64,000 nt of DNA from RI-231 sp041394905 (GTDB lineage Bacteria > Acidobacteriota > Terriglobia > Bryobacterales > UBA6623): positions 1 through 64,000 of the forward strand of contig JAWKHJ010000004.1 of the NCBI GenBank assembly GCA_041394905.1, given 5' to 3'. Below, one piece after another: positions 48,771 to 58,959 of the stretch. Position 1 is the stretch's first letter; the number at the start of each line of letters is the position of its first letter. Made by a program: the position numbers and the translations under genes. The notes below the pieces were generated by a model. The model did not search any database and was not told where the DNA came from. It saw only the letters and a program-made list of their open reading frames with translations.

Positions 48771-50261
48771 GTGTTTCAAAGATCTTAATCGCCAAACGGG
48801 GAGATCGCGGTCCGCGTCATCCGCACTCTGCCGTGGAGATGGATATCGCGACCGTGGCGGTGTTTTCCTGACGCCGACCGCACCGCGCTGCACGTCCGAC
48901 TGGCCGATGAAGTGGTCCGCATCGGGCCTGCGCCTGCCCCTCTTCTCCGAGAGTTATCTCTTCCTTCGCCTGCGTTTCTTGATGCCGCCCGCCTGACCGG
49001 GCCGAGGCGATCCACCCCGGCTAGTGCTTCTGAGCGAGAACCGCGCCTCGCCTGCGCTTGTGCCGGAGCCGGCGTCAAGTTCATCGGCCCGCGCCCGGAA
49101 GCTGGCGGAGGCGACGGTCGAAGATCGCCGCACGTGAACGCATGCAGGCTGCCGGCGTCCCGGTCGTACCGGGCACGGTCACGCCCCTTCGCGATGTTGA
49201 CGAGGCGGTCGCGACGGCGGTCGAGATCGGCTATCCCGTCATGCTCGTGGCCGCGGCCGGCGGCGGCGGCAAGGGCATGCGGTTGGTGGCCTCCGCCGCG
49301 GATCTGCCGTCCTCGTTCCGACAAGCGCAGTCAGGAAGCCCAGAATGCGTTTGGCGACGAAGCAGTTTATCTCGAGAAAGGACGTACGCCCTCGGCACGT
49401 CGAGGTCCAAGTCCTTGCCGACGAGCATGGCGCTTGCATCCACCTGGGCGAGCGCGAGTGCTCGCTGCAGCGCCACCAAAAGATCGTCGAGGAGACGCCG
49501 TCGCCGCTGCTGGCAGGCTACGACGACGCGCGAAGAGCCTCACCTCGGCAGTCCGCGCGGTGCGCAGGCCGTCGATTACGCGAGCGCCGGCACCGTCGAG
49601 ATGCTGATGGACGCAGACCGGGCACCCTACTTCCTCGAGATGAACACGCGGCTGCAAGTCGAGCATCCGGTGACCGAGCCTCGTCACGGGCCTCGATCTG
49701 GTCAAGGAGCGGTGATCTTGATCGCCGCCGGCCATCCGCTGTGCTACAAGCAGGGAGGACATCCAACCGCGCGGCTGGGCGATGCAGTGCCGCGTGTATG
49801 CGGAGGACCCCGCACGCAACTTCTTCCTCCCGGCAAGATCACACACATCGAGCGGCCCGGGGCCGAACATCCGCATCGACCCGGGCGCCTATGCCGGCTG
49901 GACCGTTCCGCTGACTACGATCCGCTGCTCGCCAAGCTATGCGCCTGGGCGCCACGCGCAAAGAGGTGATCGCGGAAGCTACGCGCCGCGCTCGCCGAAT
50001 ATCACATTGGCGGTATCGACGACGCTCGGCTTCTTCCGCGGCTGATGCGAGACCCGGAGTTCCAGGCCGGCGACATCGATACGGGCTTCGTCGGCCGCTG
50101 CTTTCGAGGCCGGCAAGTTGGCCAATCAGCCGGCTGGCGCATGAGCCAGCCGCGCTCGCTGCCGCCATATCCGCGCATGAGGCTCGGAAGAGCAACGGGC
50201 TTTCCCCAAACAAGCCGCGAGCGGGTGGAAGCGCATCGGCCGGGAGAGGATGCGGCAATGA
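48771..50261 (+). CDS. accC: Biotin carboxylase subunit, many frame breaks
   Basis: GTG 48771 starts an N-terminus that reads as (K)ILIAN(R)GEIAVRVIR when frames are joined. Later pieces include AAREERMQAAGVPVVPGTV-like sequence, VMLVAAAGGGGKGMRLVASA (ATP-grasp loop), VEVQVLADEHGACIHLGERE, ECSLQRHQKIVEETPSPLLA, FLEMNTRLQVEHPVTE and MQCRVYAEDPARNFF. It carboxylates biotin with ATP and bicarbonate. At least eight frame changes break the gene. The stop overlaps the carrier gene's ATG (ATGA at 50258-50261). No carboxyltransferase gene is nearby, so the acyl substrate is unknown. Confidence 0.85.
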
Positions 50262-50714
50262 GCTTCACTTGACCCGTGTCAACGGCGCTGATGGCTCGCT
50301 TGAAGGTCAGGAGATCGACCTCGTCGAGCTACGTCCCGGCGTCTACCCGCGCCGCTTCGGCCGGCGCAGCGTCGAGGTGTTTCTCGAGCCCGGCGAGGAC
50401 GGGCTTTACCGCGCGTGGATCAACGGACAGGCGCATGAAGTCGAGCTGTGCGACCCACGCGCCCATTCCGCCGCTGCGGGATCGGGCGCTGACGGCGGGC
50501 CGTTCACAATCAAGGCTCAAATGCCGGGCAAGGTGGTGCAGGTTCTGGTCGAGCCCGGCGCGACGGAGTCCAGGCCGAGCAGGGGCTTGCTAGTCATCGA
50601 GGCGATGAAGATGCAGAACGAGATTCGACGCCGCGAGACGGCCGCGTCGCTTCAATCAATGTCGTGCCGGGTGATTCGGTCGAGACCGGACGCGCGCTCG
50701 CTGTGCTCGAATAA
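50258..50714 (+). CDS. accB: Biotin carboxyl carrier protein, frame breaks
   Basis: About 150 residues start at ATG 50258 (MSFT, then one base change). The N-terminal half reads LVELRPGVYPRRFGRRSVEV, then LYRAWINGQAHEVELCDPRA. The biotinyl domain reads FTIKAQMPGKVVQVLVEPGA and VIEAMKMQNEIR, in which the Lys of MKM carries biotin. The end reads SINVVPGDSVETGRALAVLE in the last frame, stop 50712-50714. It shuttles carboxybiotin from AccC to an unseen transferase. This extended form with an N-terminal domain resembles carriers of acyl-CoA carboxylases rather than E. coli AccB. Confidence 0.85.
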
Positions 50715-50732
50715 GAGGGAGCGGAGCCAGCG

Positions 50733-51510
50733 ATGCCCTTCGACCCCGATTGTCCGCAGTGCCAAGGCACGGGCTGGCGAGAAGTCCAGCGCAGCGGCAT
50801 CAGTGCGGTCGAACGCTGCTCCTGCTGCGTCAGCGCCTGCCAGCGGCGGTCCGCGCGTCGAGTTTGCCCGAACGCTACTGCTCGACGAGCTTCGAGAACT
50901 TCACCCGCAAGCTGCCTGGCGACCCAAACGACTTCCACGCTTTGACGGCAGCTTTCGTCGAAGTGCGCGCCTTCGCGGACGAGTATCCCCTTCGGCCGGC
51001 GCAAGGGCCTGTCCCTGCAGGGGCCGACCGGTGGCAAAGACGCACTTGGCCGTTTCTGGCGCTCAAGCAGATTGTCCGAACGCGGCTTCGACGTGGTTCT
51101 CTTTTTGATTACCAAACGCCATTGCAGAGGATCCGAGACAGCTACAATCCCGCCGCCGGTGCGAGCGACCGCGACGCTTACCGCACGGCGTCGACGCGGA
51201 GATTCTGCCGCTCGACGACCTGGGCGCGCACCGCGACCAGTGGGTCACCGATACCGTCACCTGTAAATCATCACCCACCGCTACAACGAGGACAAAGCGC
51301 TCATCGCCACCTCGAACCTTGGCCTTCCCGAGCACGGTGCGACATCGCCTGCTTCGAAGGACCCGGAAACGGGCAACTACCGTATCGCCGACACCTTGGC
51401 CGACCGCATCGGCGATCAGCGCCGTCTCGCGCCGGTTCGAGATGTGCAAACCGGTGCGGATCCGCACCCAAGATTACCGCCGCCGCGAGCTGATTCCCGC
51501 GCGCCGCTGA
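50733..51510 (+). CDS. DnaC-like helicase-loader ATPase, frame breaks
   Basis: The start MPFDPDCPQCQGTGWREVQR carries an N-terminal zinc-binding CPQC with a later CSC. Pieces then read FENFTRKLPGDPNDFHALTA, LQGPTGVGKTHLAVS-like P-loop sequence, RIRDSYNPAAGASD, a LDDLGAH Walker B, NEDKALIATSNLGLPEH and RFEMCKPVRIRTQDYRRREL. This is the DnaC/IstB AAA+ family with a zinc-ribbon front. No transposase accompanies it, so a helicase loader is more likely than IstB. At least five frame changes occur. Confidence 0.8.
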
Positions 51511-51545
51511 GGGGCGTCGAAGCTGCACAACGCTAGGCTGCATGG

Positions 51546-51551
51546 TATACT
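51546..51551 (+). promoter_or_regulatory. Predicted -10 box of tRNA-Ala
   Basis: TATACT ends ten bases before the tRNA 5' end, a normal distance for a start just upstream of the mature RNA. Confidence 0.5.
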
Positions 51552-51561
51552 CGAAGAGAAC

Positions 51562-51631
51562 GGGCCGGTAGCTCAGCTGGGAGCGCAGCGTTCGCAATGC
51601 TGAGGTCAGGGTTCGATCCTTCGGTCCACCA
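51562..51631 (+). tRNA. tRNA-Ala, anticodon CGC, about five to six bases short
   Basis: The 5' acceptor strand gggccgg and the 3' end ggtccacca pair with one G-U. The D arm starts gctcagctggga, the anticodon loop ttcgcaa sits on a cagcg/tgctg stem and gives CGC, and the T arm has ggttcgatcc. CCA is encoded. Bases are missing in the D-arm 3' side and in the T/acceptor junction, so the gene is 70 nt instead of 76. Given the frame-error rate here, read errors are more likely than a degenerate gene. Confidence 0.75.
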
Positions 51632-51636
51632 ATCCT

Positions 51637-51718
51637 TCCCTCTTCCATTCGTTCTTACGGCGTATAACCGCGACGGTTTGACGCCCTTCTCGAGCCCCCA
51701 AAACCCAAAAGATCGGCC
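51637..51718 (-). repeat. Copy of the 3' end of a ThuA-like gene (partner at 57904-57985)
   Basis: About 80 bases downstream of the tRNA closely resemble the last codons and 3' flank of the ThuA gene. On the minus strand they read GFWGLEKGVKPSRLYAV, compared with GFGDFEKGVKPSRYAP in the intact gene. Further upstream on that strand only weak protein-like sequence remains. It is probably a gene remnant or a small dispersed repeat. The remaining bases to about 51898 contain no supported gene. Confidence 0.5.
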
Positions 51719-51898
51719 GGCTGACAAAGTCGCGGCAATGTCCCACGGAATGGGCGACTCCGCGACCCGCCCCGCTATTGACTTCTCGGAACCGCAACAA
51801 CGCCATTGCCGCTCTGGTAAGGCGATTGCTACTTGCTCCACCGGGGCATGGTCCGGGAACCTATCCGGACTGCCCTCTGGACCAGGAAAGTCGGAGGC

Positions 51899-53786
51899 TT
51901 GGGAAAGCGTGACATTAGCGATCTCGGGCGGCCGCCGGCTCGCAAAGGGCACAAATTGAACAGATTGACGAGCACATCGTTGAGATCATCGCGACTCAGG
52001 AGAAGGCGCGCAGGACTCAGCGGCCAGATTTTTGGCTCGATCTGCGCCAAGAGAGGCATTGGGGTCTGGACGGTCGAGATCATCCCGGCCGAGATTGAGC
52101 CCTCCGGCGCGGTCGCGGGCCATGCCAGCGGCAACCGCATCCGGATCGGCTCTTCCTGAGTGACCACCTGGGCGACGAGGCCGATCTCGTGATCGCTTCA
52201 ACGAGCAGGTGCTCTACAGTCGGATCGACGTCGGCTACCGTGAAGGCGCTGTCATTTACCTCGACGACAGTTGGCGGAACCATCCAGACAAGGCGATCCA
52301 GCGGCAGTACGCCGAAGCGGTGGCCGACTTCAGAGCGCGCGGATTCTTGGTAATCGAGACGCCGATTGAGGAGGACTGCAAGCGCTTCATCGACGACGCC
52401 CGGAAAGGCAAGAACATGTGGGCTCTAGGCCTGCTGTGTGCCATTTACGACTGCGACCTCGATGTCGTCCGGACCGAGGTCCGGCGTAAATTCGCGCACA
52501 AGGGCGAAGCGGTGGTCGAGAAGAACTTGGTGCTGCTCGAGGCGGGCCGTACGTGGGGGATCGATCACGCCGAGCATCGATTCCGTATCCCTTGCGAGCC
52601 GAGCGAAAAGCCGATGGTCTTGATGAACGGCAATCAGGCAATCGGTCTGGGCGCGATGGCGGCGGGAATCGAGGTCTGTTCGATGTACCCGATTACACCC
52701 GCGACCTCGGCGTCGCACTTTCTGGCGGCCAACTTCGAGGCCGTTGGGGGATTTGTACATCAGGCCGAGGACGAAATCGCGGCCATCGGTTTCGCGATTG
52801 GGGCTTCCTACGCCGGTAAGACGGCGCTGACGATCACGTCGGGTCCGGGACTGGCGCTGAAGACGGAGTTCATCGGGCTGGCGGTGATGGCTGAGATTCC
52901 GCTGGTGATCGTGGTGGTGCAGCGCGGCGGACCGTCTACCGGGCTGCCCACGAAGATCGAGCAGGGCGACCTGTTCGCAGCGCTTTACGCCTCGCCGGGT
53001 GACAGCCCGAAGATCGTTCTGGCGCCGGCCACCATCGAAGAGTGCTTCCACTTCATGGTCATGGCTCGCAAGCTCGCGGAAGAGTTTCGCACTCCGGTTA
53101 TGGTGCTGACGGACGCAAACCTCGCTACTGGGCAGCAGCCTTTCGAGCGTCCGCAGATCGACACGACATGGCTCGGCACGCAGGTCGACCAAGCCGATTG
53201 GAACCCTGCTGTCGCGCCCTATGCCTGGCATCCAAAGACGGGCCTTTCTTCGCGGCCGATCCCGGGCCAAAAGGACGGGCAGTTCGTCCTGACAGGCTTG
53301 GCCCACGACGAGCTGGGGCATGTCGCCTACGAATCCTCGATCAACCAGCGCTCGATGGAGATGCGCAGCCGCAAGTTGGCCGTGCTGCACCAGGCGCTCC
53401 GCCCGCCGCAAGTGCATGGGGATCCGGAAGGGGATCTCCTGGTCGTGGGCTGGGGCTCGACGCTCGGCGCGATCGAGGAGGCCGTGGATCGGCTTCGTAA
53501 GGAAGGCGAGCGCGTCTCGTCGCTCCACCTGCGCTTCCTATCGCCGCTCGAACCCGGCCTCGGACCGATCTTCGAGCAATTTCGCAGGGTGATGACGGTC
53601 GAGATCAACTACAGCGACCCAGCCGAGGCGCCTTTTATCACGCCAGAAACACGCCGGTTAGGTCAGTTGGCCCGCCTGTTGCGTGAAAACACCCTGGTCG
53701 ACGTCGACTGCTGGTCGCGCGTGCCTGGAAGCCCGCTGCCGCCATCGCAGATCGAGGCGGAGTTGCGGAGACGGTTGGCGGCATAA
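51899..53786 (+). CDS. korA: 2-oxoacid:ferredoxin oxidoreductase, fused gamma-alpha subunit, frame breaks before 52210
   Basis: The N-terminal gamma domain is broken over frames: QIDEHIVEII, SDSGEGAQ, KRGIGVWTVEIIPAEIEP, SGNRIRIGS, then VLYSRIDVGYREGAVIYLDD. The alpha part is intact: VLMNGNQAIGLGAMAAGIEV, MYPITPATSASHFLA, HQAEDEIAAIGFAIGASYAG, TSGPGLALKTEF and RGGPSTGLPTKIEQGDLFAA. This is the usual large KorA/VorA type of about 600 residues. With KorB it converts 2-oxoglutarate and CoA to succinyl-CoA with ferredoxin reduction, or the reverse. The start is uncertain; TTG 51899 is my estimate and ATG 51848 is also in frame. Confidence 0.88.
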
Positions 53787-53798
53787 GGAGACTGCGGC

Positions 53799-54753
53799 AT
53801 GCACGGTGCAAAGAAGGGTTGGGACCTCGAAGCGCTCCACCACGCCTGTACGCTGGACGACTACACGGGCGTACCGGCGCGCTGGTGCCCTGGCTGCGGC
53901 GACCACGGCGTGCTGAATGCCGTCCAAAGGGTGGCGCGCGATCTCGAGTTGCCGCCGGAGAAGACGGTCGTTGTTTCCGGCATTGGTTGTTCGAGCCGGT
54001 TTCCGCACTACATGAAGACGTATGGCTTCCACGGCCTGCATGGCCGGCCTCTTCCCATCGCGTGCGGAGTCAAGAGCCGCCGGCCCGATCTGGACGTGTT
54101 CGTGGTGACCGGCGACGGCGATTGCTGCGCCATCGGCACGGCGCACTGGATCCACGCGCTGCGCTACAACATGAACCTCACGATTCTGATGTTGGACAAC
54201 AACATCTACGGATTGACCAAGATGCAGACCTCGCCGACGACTCACCGCGGCGAGCGGTCGAACACCCACCCGCATGGATCGTTCTTTGTCGAGCTCAATC
54301 CGATCGCGGTCAATCTCGGGATCAGTAACATTTCGTTCGTGGCGCAGACGATCGACTGGAACCCGCCGCACCTGTACGAGACGATCAAGCGCGCGCACGC
54401 CCATCCAGGAGCGGCGTTCGTACGTATCTTTCAACGCTGCCCGCACTATACGTCTCACGTGTTCGCGGCGGCGCAGTCGGATCCGACCAAGGTGCGCGTC
54501 CTGGTGCGCATCGAATGGCATTCCGCTCGACCCGATGGTGGCTCGGCTGTACTCGAATCAAGTCGAGCACGACCCCAGCGACATGGCGCATGCGCGGGAG
54601 CTCGCCGACCGGACCGAAGCCTTTACGATCGGGTTGTTCTACCAGAACACGGAGCGACCGCGGTACGACGACGTCACGTCGGTTGGCGTAGGGATGAGCT
54701 TGCAGGACAAGCTCGCAGGGCTCCAGAAGACACTAGACCGGTTCGATATCTGA
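53799..54753 (+). CDS. korB: 2-oxoacid:ferredoxin oxidoreductase beta subunit, frame break near 54515
   Basis: ATG 53799 lies 12 nt after korA. The sequence has RWCPGCGDHGVLNAV and VSGIGCSSRFPHYM, which supply cluster and cofactor contacts. The TPP motif GDGDCCAIGTAHWIHA is followed by LDNNIYGLTKMQTSPT. After one base change the C-terminus reads ARLYSNQVEHDPSDMAHARE, then SLQDKLAGLQKTLDRFD. The length of about 317 residues fits KorB. It binds thiamine pyrophosphate and forms the active site together with KorA. Confidence 0.92.
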
Positions 54754-54764
54754 GGACAAATGGA

Positions 54765-57103
54765 ATGACGGGCGCTGTGACTTCCGAACAGAAATCCAGG
54801 TCGAGGTCGGCTCGGCCAATCTCACGCTCGCCAAGCCTGCGGCGACCGGCGAGTGCGCCGAGAAAGTGGAAGGAGCGGATTCGGAACTTCACCTGACGGG
54901 GAGAGACGCCAGCCAAGTCGACGATGCCGAACAGCCATGGCTGCCGGCTGCCGCTGCTGCCTGGATGGCGAGCGAGCCGGGAGCAGGCGGATTTCCGCTG
55001 CACTATCAGGCGGCGGGCGAGCCGGAGTTTCGTCCCCTCGCCGAAGTCGTTGACGAGGCCCTCGCGGTGCGTCGAAATCGGGCGGCGAATTCCAGTTTCT
55101 CGCCGACCGATCCGCCGGAAATCGACCGAAGCGATAGCCACGGCGTCGAGCCGGGACGCCGCGGATTTGGCCGCCACCTGCCCACCGCCCTGAGCACACT
55201 GCGGGACAAGCTAGGTCTCGCGCAATCAGAGCGGAGGCGTTCGATGCCGAGGCGAGACGGTTTCAGACGCTCCTACGACGCCCGGGCCAACTGCTCGCAT
55301 GCGAGCCCTCGAGCGCCCTGTACATCTACTTGCGGACGCTCCTGGATGCCAGGCGCGCAGCAGAGGTTTTCGTGACCAAGGGCGCGGACGCTGGAATACC
55401 GCCTCGCCGGCTGCTCGGGGGCAACGACGCCGCCGAGGATGCGGACTTGCAGCAGCGGCAAAGTCGCTGGGCGAGGCGGGCAACGCTTCTTTGACCCCGA
55501 AGCGCTCGCGCATTCGCTCGAACAGGCGTCCGGCCATCGACCGATCGATGGCAGCCCGGGCGGCGCGCATTCGCCAGGCCCTCGATACGCTGCGGGACTT
55601 TCTGACGCATGCCGCGAGGCAGCCTCTCATCTACTTGATTTGCGCTCGCGGCTGCGACGGGGGGAGCACACTGCAAGGCGTCGAGCGCATCGAGGACGAC
55701 GATCCGTGTTCGGAGGCGCTACGCCGTTTTGGAAGTTCCGCTCTGATTTGGACCGAAGCCTTCCGTGCGATTCGGATCGCTGAGCTCGAAGTGGAGAACG
55801 CCTACCTGCCCCAGCGCCATGATGCGGCCGTCGCGAATATCGACTGGGAGTCCGCATCCGTGGAAGAGCTCGAGGCTCTGCCGGCATTCGTTGTCGCCGA
55901 GACGGCGGAAGGGCTTGGCGAGCGCAGCCTGACGTCATGGGGCCGCCTGCTTCGATCCGGCCAGCCGATTCAGGTCATCGTCGAGCGGCCCGCGGGGCTT
56001 TCCCTCGATGATCTGGGCGGCGCGATTTCGCCGGACTTCGGTTTCATGGCGATGGCTTACCACGAAGCTGGTCGTCGAAGCGCCGCTCTGAAGCCTGCCG
56101 TCCTACTGAAGGGACTGGCTCGCATGGCCCGGTCGCTGCGGCCTTGTATGCGGCCGTGATCACCGTTCGAACGGCGGAACCGTGGGATCCGCCGGCGCTG
56201 CCGCGGCCCATGCGGCGCGCGTTGCGCCAAGCTGCAGTTTACGATCCCAAGCGTGGCGAGAGCTGGGCGAACAAGTTTTCCCTGGTGGGTAATCCCGAAT
56301 CGGAGGAGACTTGGGTGACGGCCGGTTGGCAGACGGTCGCCGAGGGACGTGAAATTGCGATGCAGGCTGCGCTCACTCCAGCCGACGCGCGCCGCGCTCG
56401 ACCCGTCACGTGGAGGACTCGATTTCTTTTGATCCCGCCGGAGGCATGGAGTGACGAGCAAGTCGAGCTGAGCGATTATCTGGATCGCTACGTCGATTCG
56501 CCCCCGCAGGACGTGCCGTTTATCTGGGCGGCGGAGGAGGGCGGCCGCCTCGGCCGAGCCGTCGTGTCGCGTGGGACTGCGAACGCCTGCCGCAATCTGC
56601 GGCGCGCCTGGCGGACCTATCAGGAGCTTGCCGGCGTTCACAATGGCTATGTCGAGTCGGCTCTCGAGACCGAACGTGCTCGCTCGACCCAACGCAGCGA
56701 CCTGGAAACGGCGCGGATGGTAGACGAGGCCAAGCGCACTGGCGCGGCGGAAGCCATCCGACGGCTGGTGACTGCACTGGCAAACCCTAAGGGGGCCTCC
56801 GCCGCCGTGCGGAACGGCGCTTCGGCCGAGCCCGCTCCGCCAGCTCCGGCGCCCACCGTGGAAGTCAAGACCAAGCCTGAGCAGCCGCCCGCCGTTGCGG
56901 CGGCGCCGGAAGGTCCATACATTGACTCCGCCCTGTGCACCAGCTGCAACGAGTGCATCAATCTCAACCCTCGCATGTTCCAGTACAACGAGAACAAGCA
57001 GGCGTATATCGCGGATCCCAAGGCCGGGCCTTACAAGACACTACTCAAGGCGGCGGCAGCCTGCCCGGCGCAGTGCATCCACGCGGGGCCGCCACCCAAT
57101 TGA
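54765..57103 (+). CDS. Large Kor-linked protein with C-terminal ferredoxin domain, unknown family, frame breaks before 56150
   Basis: ATG 54765 follows korB by 11 nt with GAGG nine bases upstream. The first 1,390 bases carry coherent protein text only in alternating frames: EVGSANLTLAKPAATGECAE, EPEFRPLAEVVDEALAV, LACEPSSALYIYLRTLLDAR, RQRFFDPEALAHSLEQASG and LEVENAYLPQRHDAAVANID. The 3' part is continuous from about 56150 and has an Ala/Pro-rich linker. It ends in a single-cluster ferredoxin, CTSCNECINLNPRMF with a later CPAQC. A rejoined length of about 780 residues is likely. I cannot name the family. Its position suggests an electron-transfer or accessory subunit of the Kor complex. Confidence 0.65.
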
Positions 57104-57254
57104 CATCCGCGGGCCAAATCGCCCTATGCAAGTTGTGCGGTTTACGCGATTCGACCCGCTCGGCCGCCATAGGGCGGCGAAAAACTCCCGTCGCCGATCG
57201 GTTTCGAAAGGGCGCCTGGATTGCACCGACGCGAGCGTCTCCGGACACGAGAGG

Positions 57255-57260
57255 TATATA
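57255..57260 (+). promoter_or_regulatory. Predicted -10 box of the RsbRD-like gene (leaderless)
   Basis: TATATA ends six bases before ATG 57266, again pointing to a leaderless or nearly leaderless mRNA. Confidence 0.4.
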
Positions 57261-57265
57261 GGCCC

Positions 57266-57805
57266 ATGATCTCGAGAAAACTCGTCAGCCAAATTGAGTC
57301 TCAAGCGGATCACCTCGCAAGAGAGGTCGTCGAAGCCGTTCGAAATGACCCGCGCACGAGCGCCTACCAGCTCCTCCAGAAAGACGAGCTGAGCAGGGCG
57401 GTGAACGACGTGCTGCGGAATCTGGGCTTGTGGCTCACCTCGCGTAGCCAGACTGCCATTGAGAACCGCTATCTCAAGATCGGAATCCAACGTCGGCACG
57501 CGGGAATCCCGCTGAGCCAGCTCGTGCAGGCGTTGCACATCGTGCAGGAAACGATCCTGCGCTTCGTGCGCACCTCGGTTCTGGCTGCCCCGGAGGAGAT
57601 GGGCCTGGATGGCGACTTGGCGCTGGCCATCGCGGAGTTCTTCGACTCAGCGGTCTACGGCGTTGCGCTGGGCTACGAATCCGCCGAGCCCGCCGCAATC
57701 GAGGAAGCCCCAGCGAGCTACACGCCTCGCGTAAAGGTCGCAGTGGACGACACCGATTGGGACCCGACGAGCCGAGCCGGCGAGGTTGGCGAGGTCTCTG
57801 GCTGA
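57266..57805 (+). CDS. RsbRD N-terminal-like helical sensor protein
   Basis: This encodes 179 residues with no signal or membrane segment. The helical pattern ISRKLVSQIESQADHLAREV, then RYLKIGIQRRHAGIPLSQLV and LHIVQETILRFVRTSV matches the RsbT co-antagonist RsbRD N-terminal domain, a globin-like fold often found in stressosome or histidine-kinase proteins. Here it is not joined to a STAS or kinase domain. It stands 160 bases downstream of the Kor unit, so a link is possible but not shown. The partner protein is unknown. Confidence 0.75.
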   Translation: MISRKLVSQIESQADHLAREVVEAVRNDPRTSAYQLLQKDELSRAVNDVLRNLGLWLTSRSQTAIENRYLKIGIQRRHAGIPLSQLVQALHIVQETILRFVRTSVLAAPEEMGLDGDLALAIAEFFDSAVYGVALGYESAEPAAIEEAPASYTPRVKVAVDDTDWDPTSRAGEVGEVSG

Positions 57806-57903
57806 GCGCGGCGCGGCGCCCAGCCGGATGCTCAGTCGAGCAGCCGGCCGAGATCGGTATGGAGCGTTAGTATGGCGGCCCGCCGGCCCATCAATCGGTT
57901 CCC

Positions 57904-57985
57904 CCTCTTCCCTGTCAGCTGCTACGGCGCATACCGTGATGGTTTGACGCCCTTCTCGAAATCTCCAAATCCAAAAAAGATCGGT
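57904..57985 (-). repeat. 3' end of the ThuA gene, duplicated at 51637-51718
   Basis: This region spans the last codons and immediate 3' flank of the ThuA gene. Shared blocks include cctcttcc, tacggcg, ggtttgacgcccttctcga and aaagatcgg, in the same order and spacing as the copy near the tRNA. Confidence 0.5.
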
Positions 57986-58899
57986 GCGTAGTCGCCGACG
58001 ATGTCGACGTTTGCGCGCTCGGGGACGTCCATGCGAAGCCCCCAGTAGCAAGCGTTCACTACTAGGCGCCGCAAGTCTTCGTTGAGCAGGTCGACCGAGG
58101 CGCCCATCGTGGTGGTGAAGATGCGGTTGGTGCGGCCCGCCTCGTTGAGATAGTGCCGCGCCCAGGCCACGGGCATCAGGGACTTCTCGAGGTTTGGCGG
58201 CGAGTCCGGCTCGAGGCTTTGGGTGACCGTGCCGTGCAGGAGAACCGTCGCGTCGGCCGGTAGATGGACGACGCTATACACGTCCGTGGGCACGAAGATG
58301 TCGTGGACGCCGCGCAGGATCGGGTGGCGGCTGTTCAACCCGTCCGTCAGCGCCCTCGTACCCTCGAACTTGTGTTTGCCGTGGTGGCGCACCCAAGTTT
58401 CGCCCAGCACTTGCTGCCCGAATCCGCCCGGCCACTTCGCGCTGTCGTAGCTGTAGTCGGCGAAGGGGCTTTTGGGGTTCTTCGCGTAGCGGAAGGAATG
58501 CGTCGCCGTGCGCAGAGCGATGATCGGCTTCCCAGCGAGGAAGTAGTCGACGAAATGGCGCATCTGCTCGTCGGGCAGCTCGCGCCAGCGCACGAACAGG
58601 ACCAGCAAATCGGCTGAGTCGAGCGCCTCCATTCCGGGAATGTTGTCGTTGACCTCCGGGTTGATCTCGCCAGTCTTCGGGTCGATGGCAAAGAGCACAG
58701 TCGTCTTGAAGCCATGGCGTCGGGCGAGCATCCGGGCCATCATCGGCATGCCTTCCTCGGAGCGATACTCTTCGTCTCCCGTCAAGAAGACGATGTGCTT
58801 GCCCGCGCCGGGGCCTTGGCCGCCCGTGTAAGTCACCCAGTCCGCGGCGCAAAGGGGCAGACAGGAGAAGAACAGAAAGAGCAGACTGCGCGCGTACAT
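57922..58899 (-). CDS. Secreted ThuA-domain protein
   Basis: This encodes 325 residues. A signal peptide (LLFLFFSCLPLCAA) is followed by GKHIVFLTGDEEYRSEEGMP, LLVLFVRWRELPDEQMRHFV, YFLAGKPIIALRTATHSF and FEGTRALTDGLNSRHPIL. This is the ThuA fold (glutamine-amidotransferase-like), common in Acidobacteria and Planctomycetes, with proposed roles in trehalose or other sugar use. The catalytic details are not established. It is upstream of larA in opposite context, with no operon partner. Confidence 0.88.
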   Translation of the reverse strand: MYARSLLFLFFSCLPLCAADWVTYTGGQGPGAGKHIVFLTGDEEYRSEEGMPMMARMLARRHGFKTTVLFAIDPKTGEINPEVNDNIPGMEALDSADLLVLFVRWRELPDEQMRHFVDYFLAGKPIIALRTATHSFRYAKNPKSPFADYSYDSAKWPGGFGQQVLGETWVRHHGKHKFEGTRALTDGLNSRHPILRGVHDIFVPTDVYSVVHLPADATVLLHGTVTQSLEPDSPPNLEKSLMPVAWARHYLNEAGRTNRIFTTTMGASVDLLNEDLRRLVVNACYWGLRMDVPERANVDIVGDYAPIFFGFGDFEKGVKPSRYAP

Positions 58900-58959
58900 G
58901 GCTGGAATCTAGCCATACCGTGGCCGGAAATCAACCACGGCAAAGTTGATTTCCGGCGA

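Noticed and set aside
50733..51510. IstB transposition helper as part of an insertion sequence
   Set aside because: The AAA+ protein has a zinc-binding N-terminus, and no transposase or terminal inverted repeats are visible.
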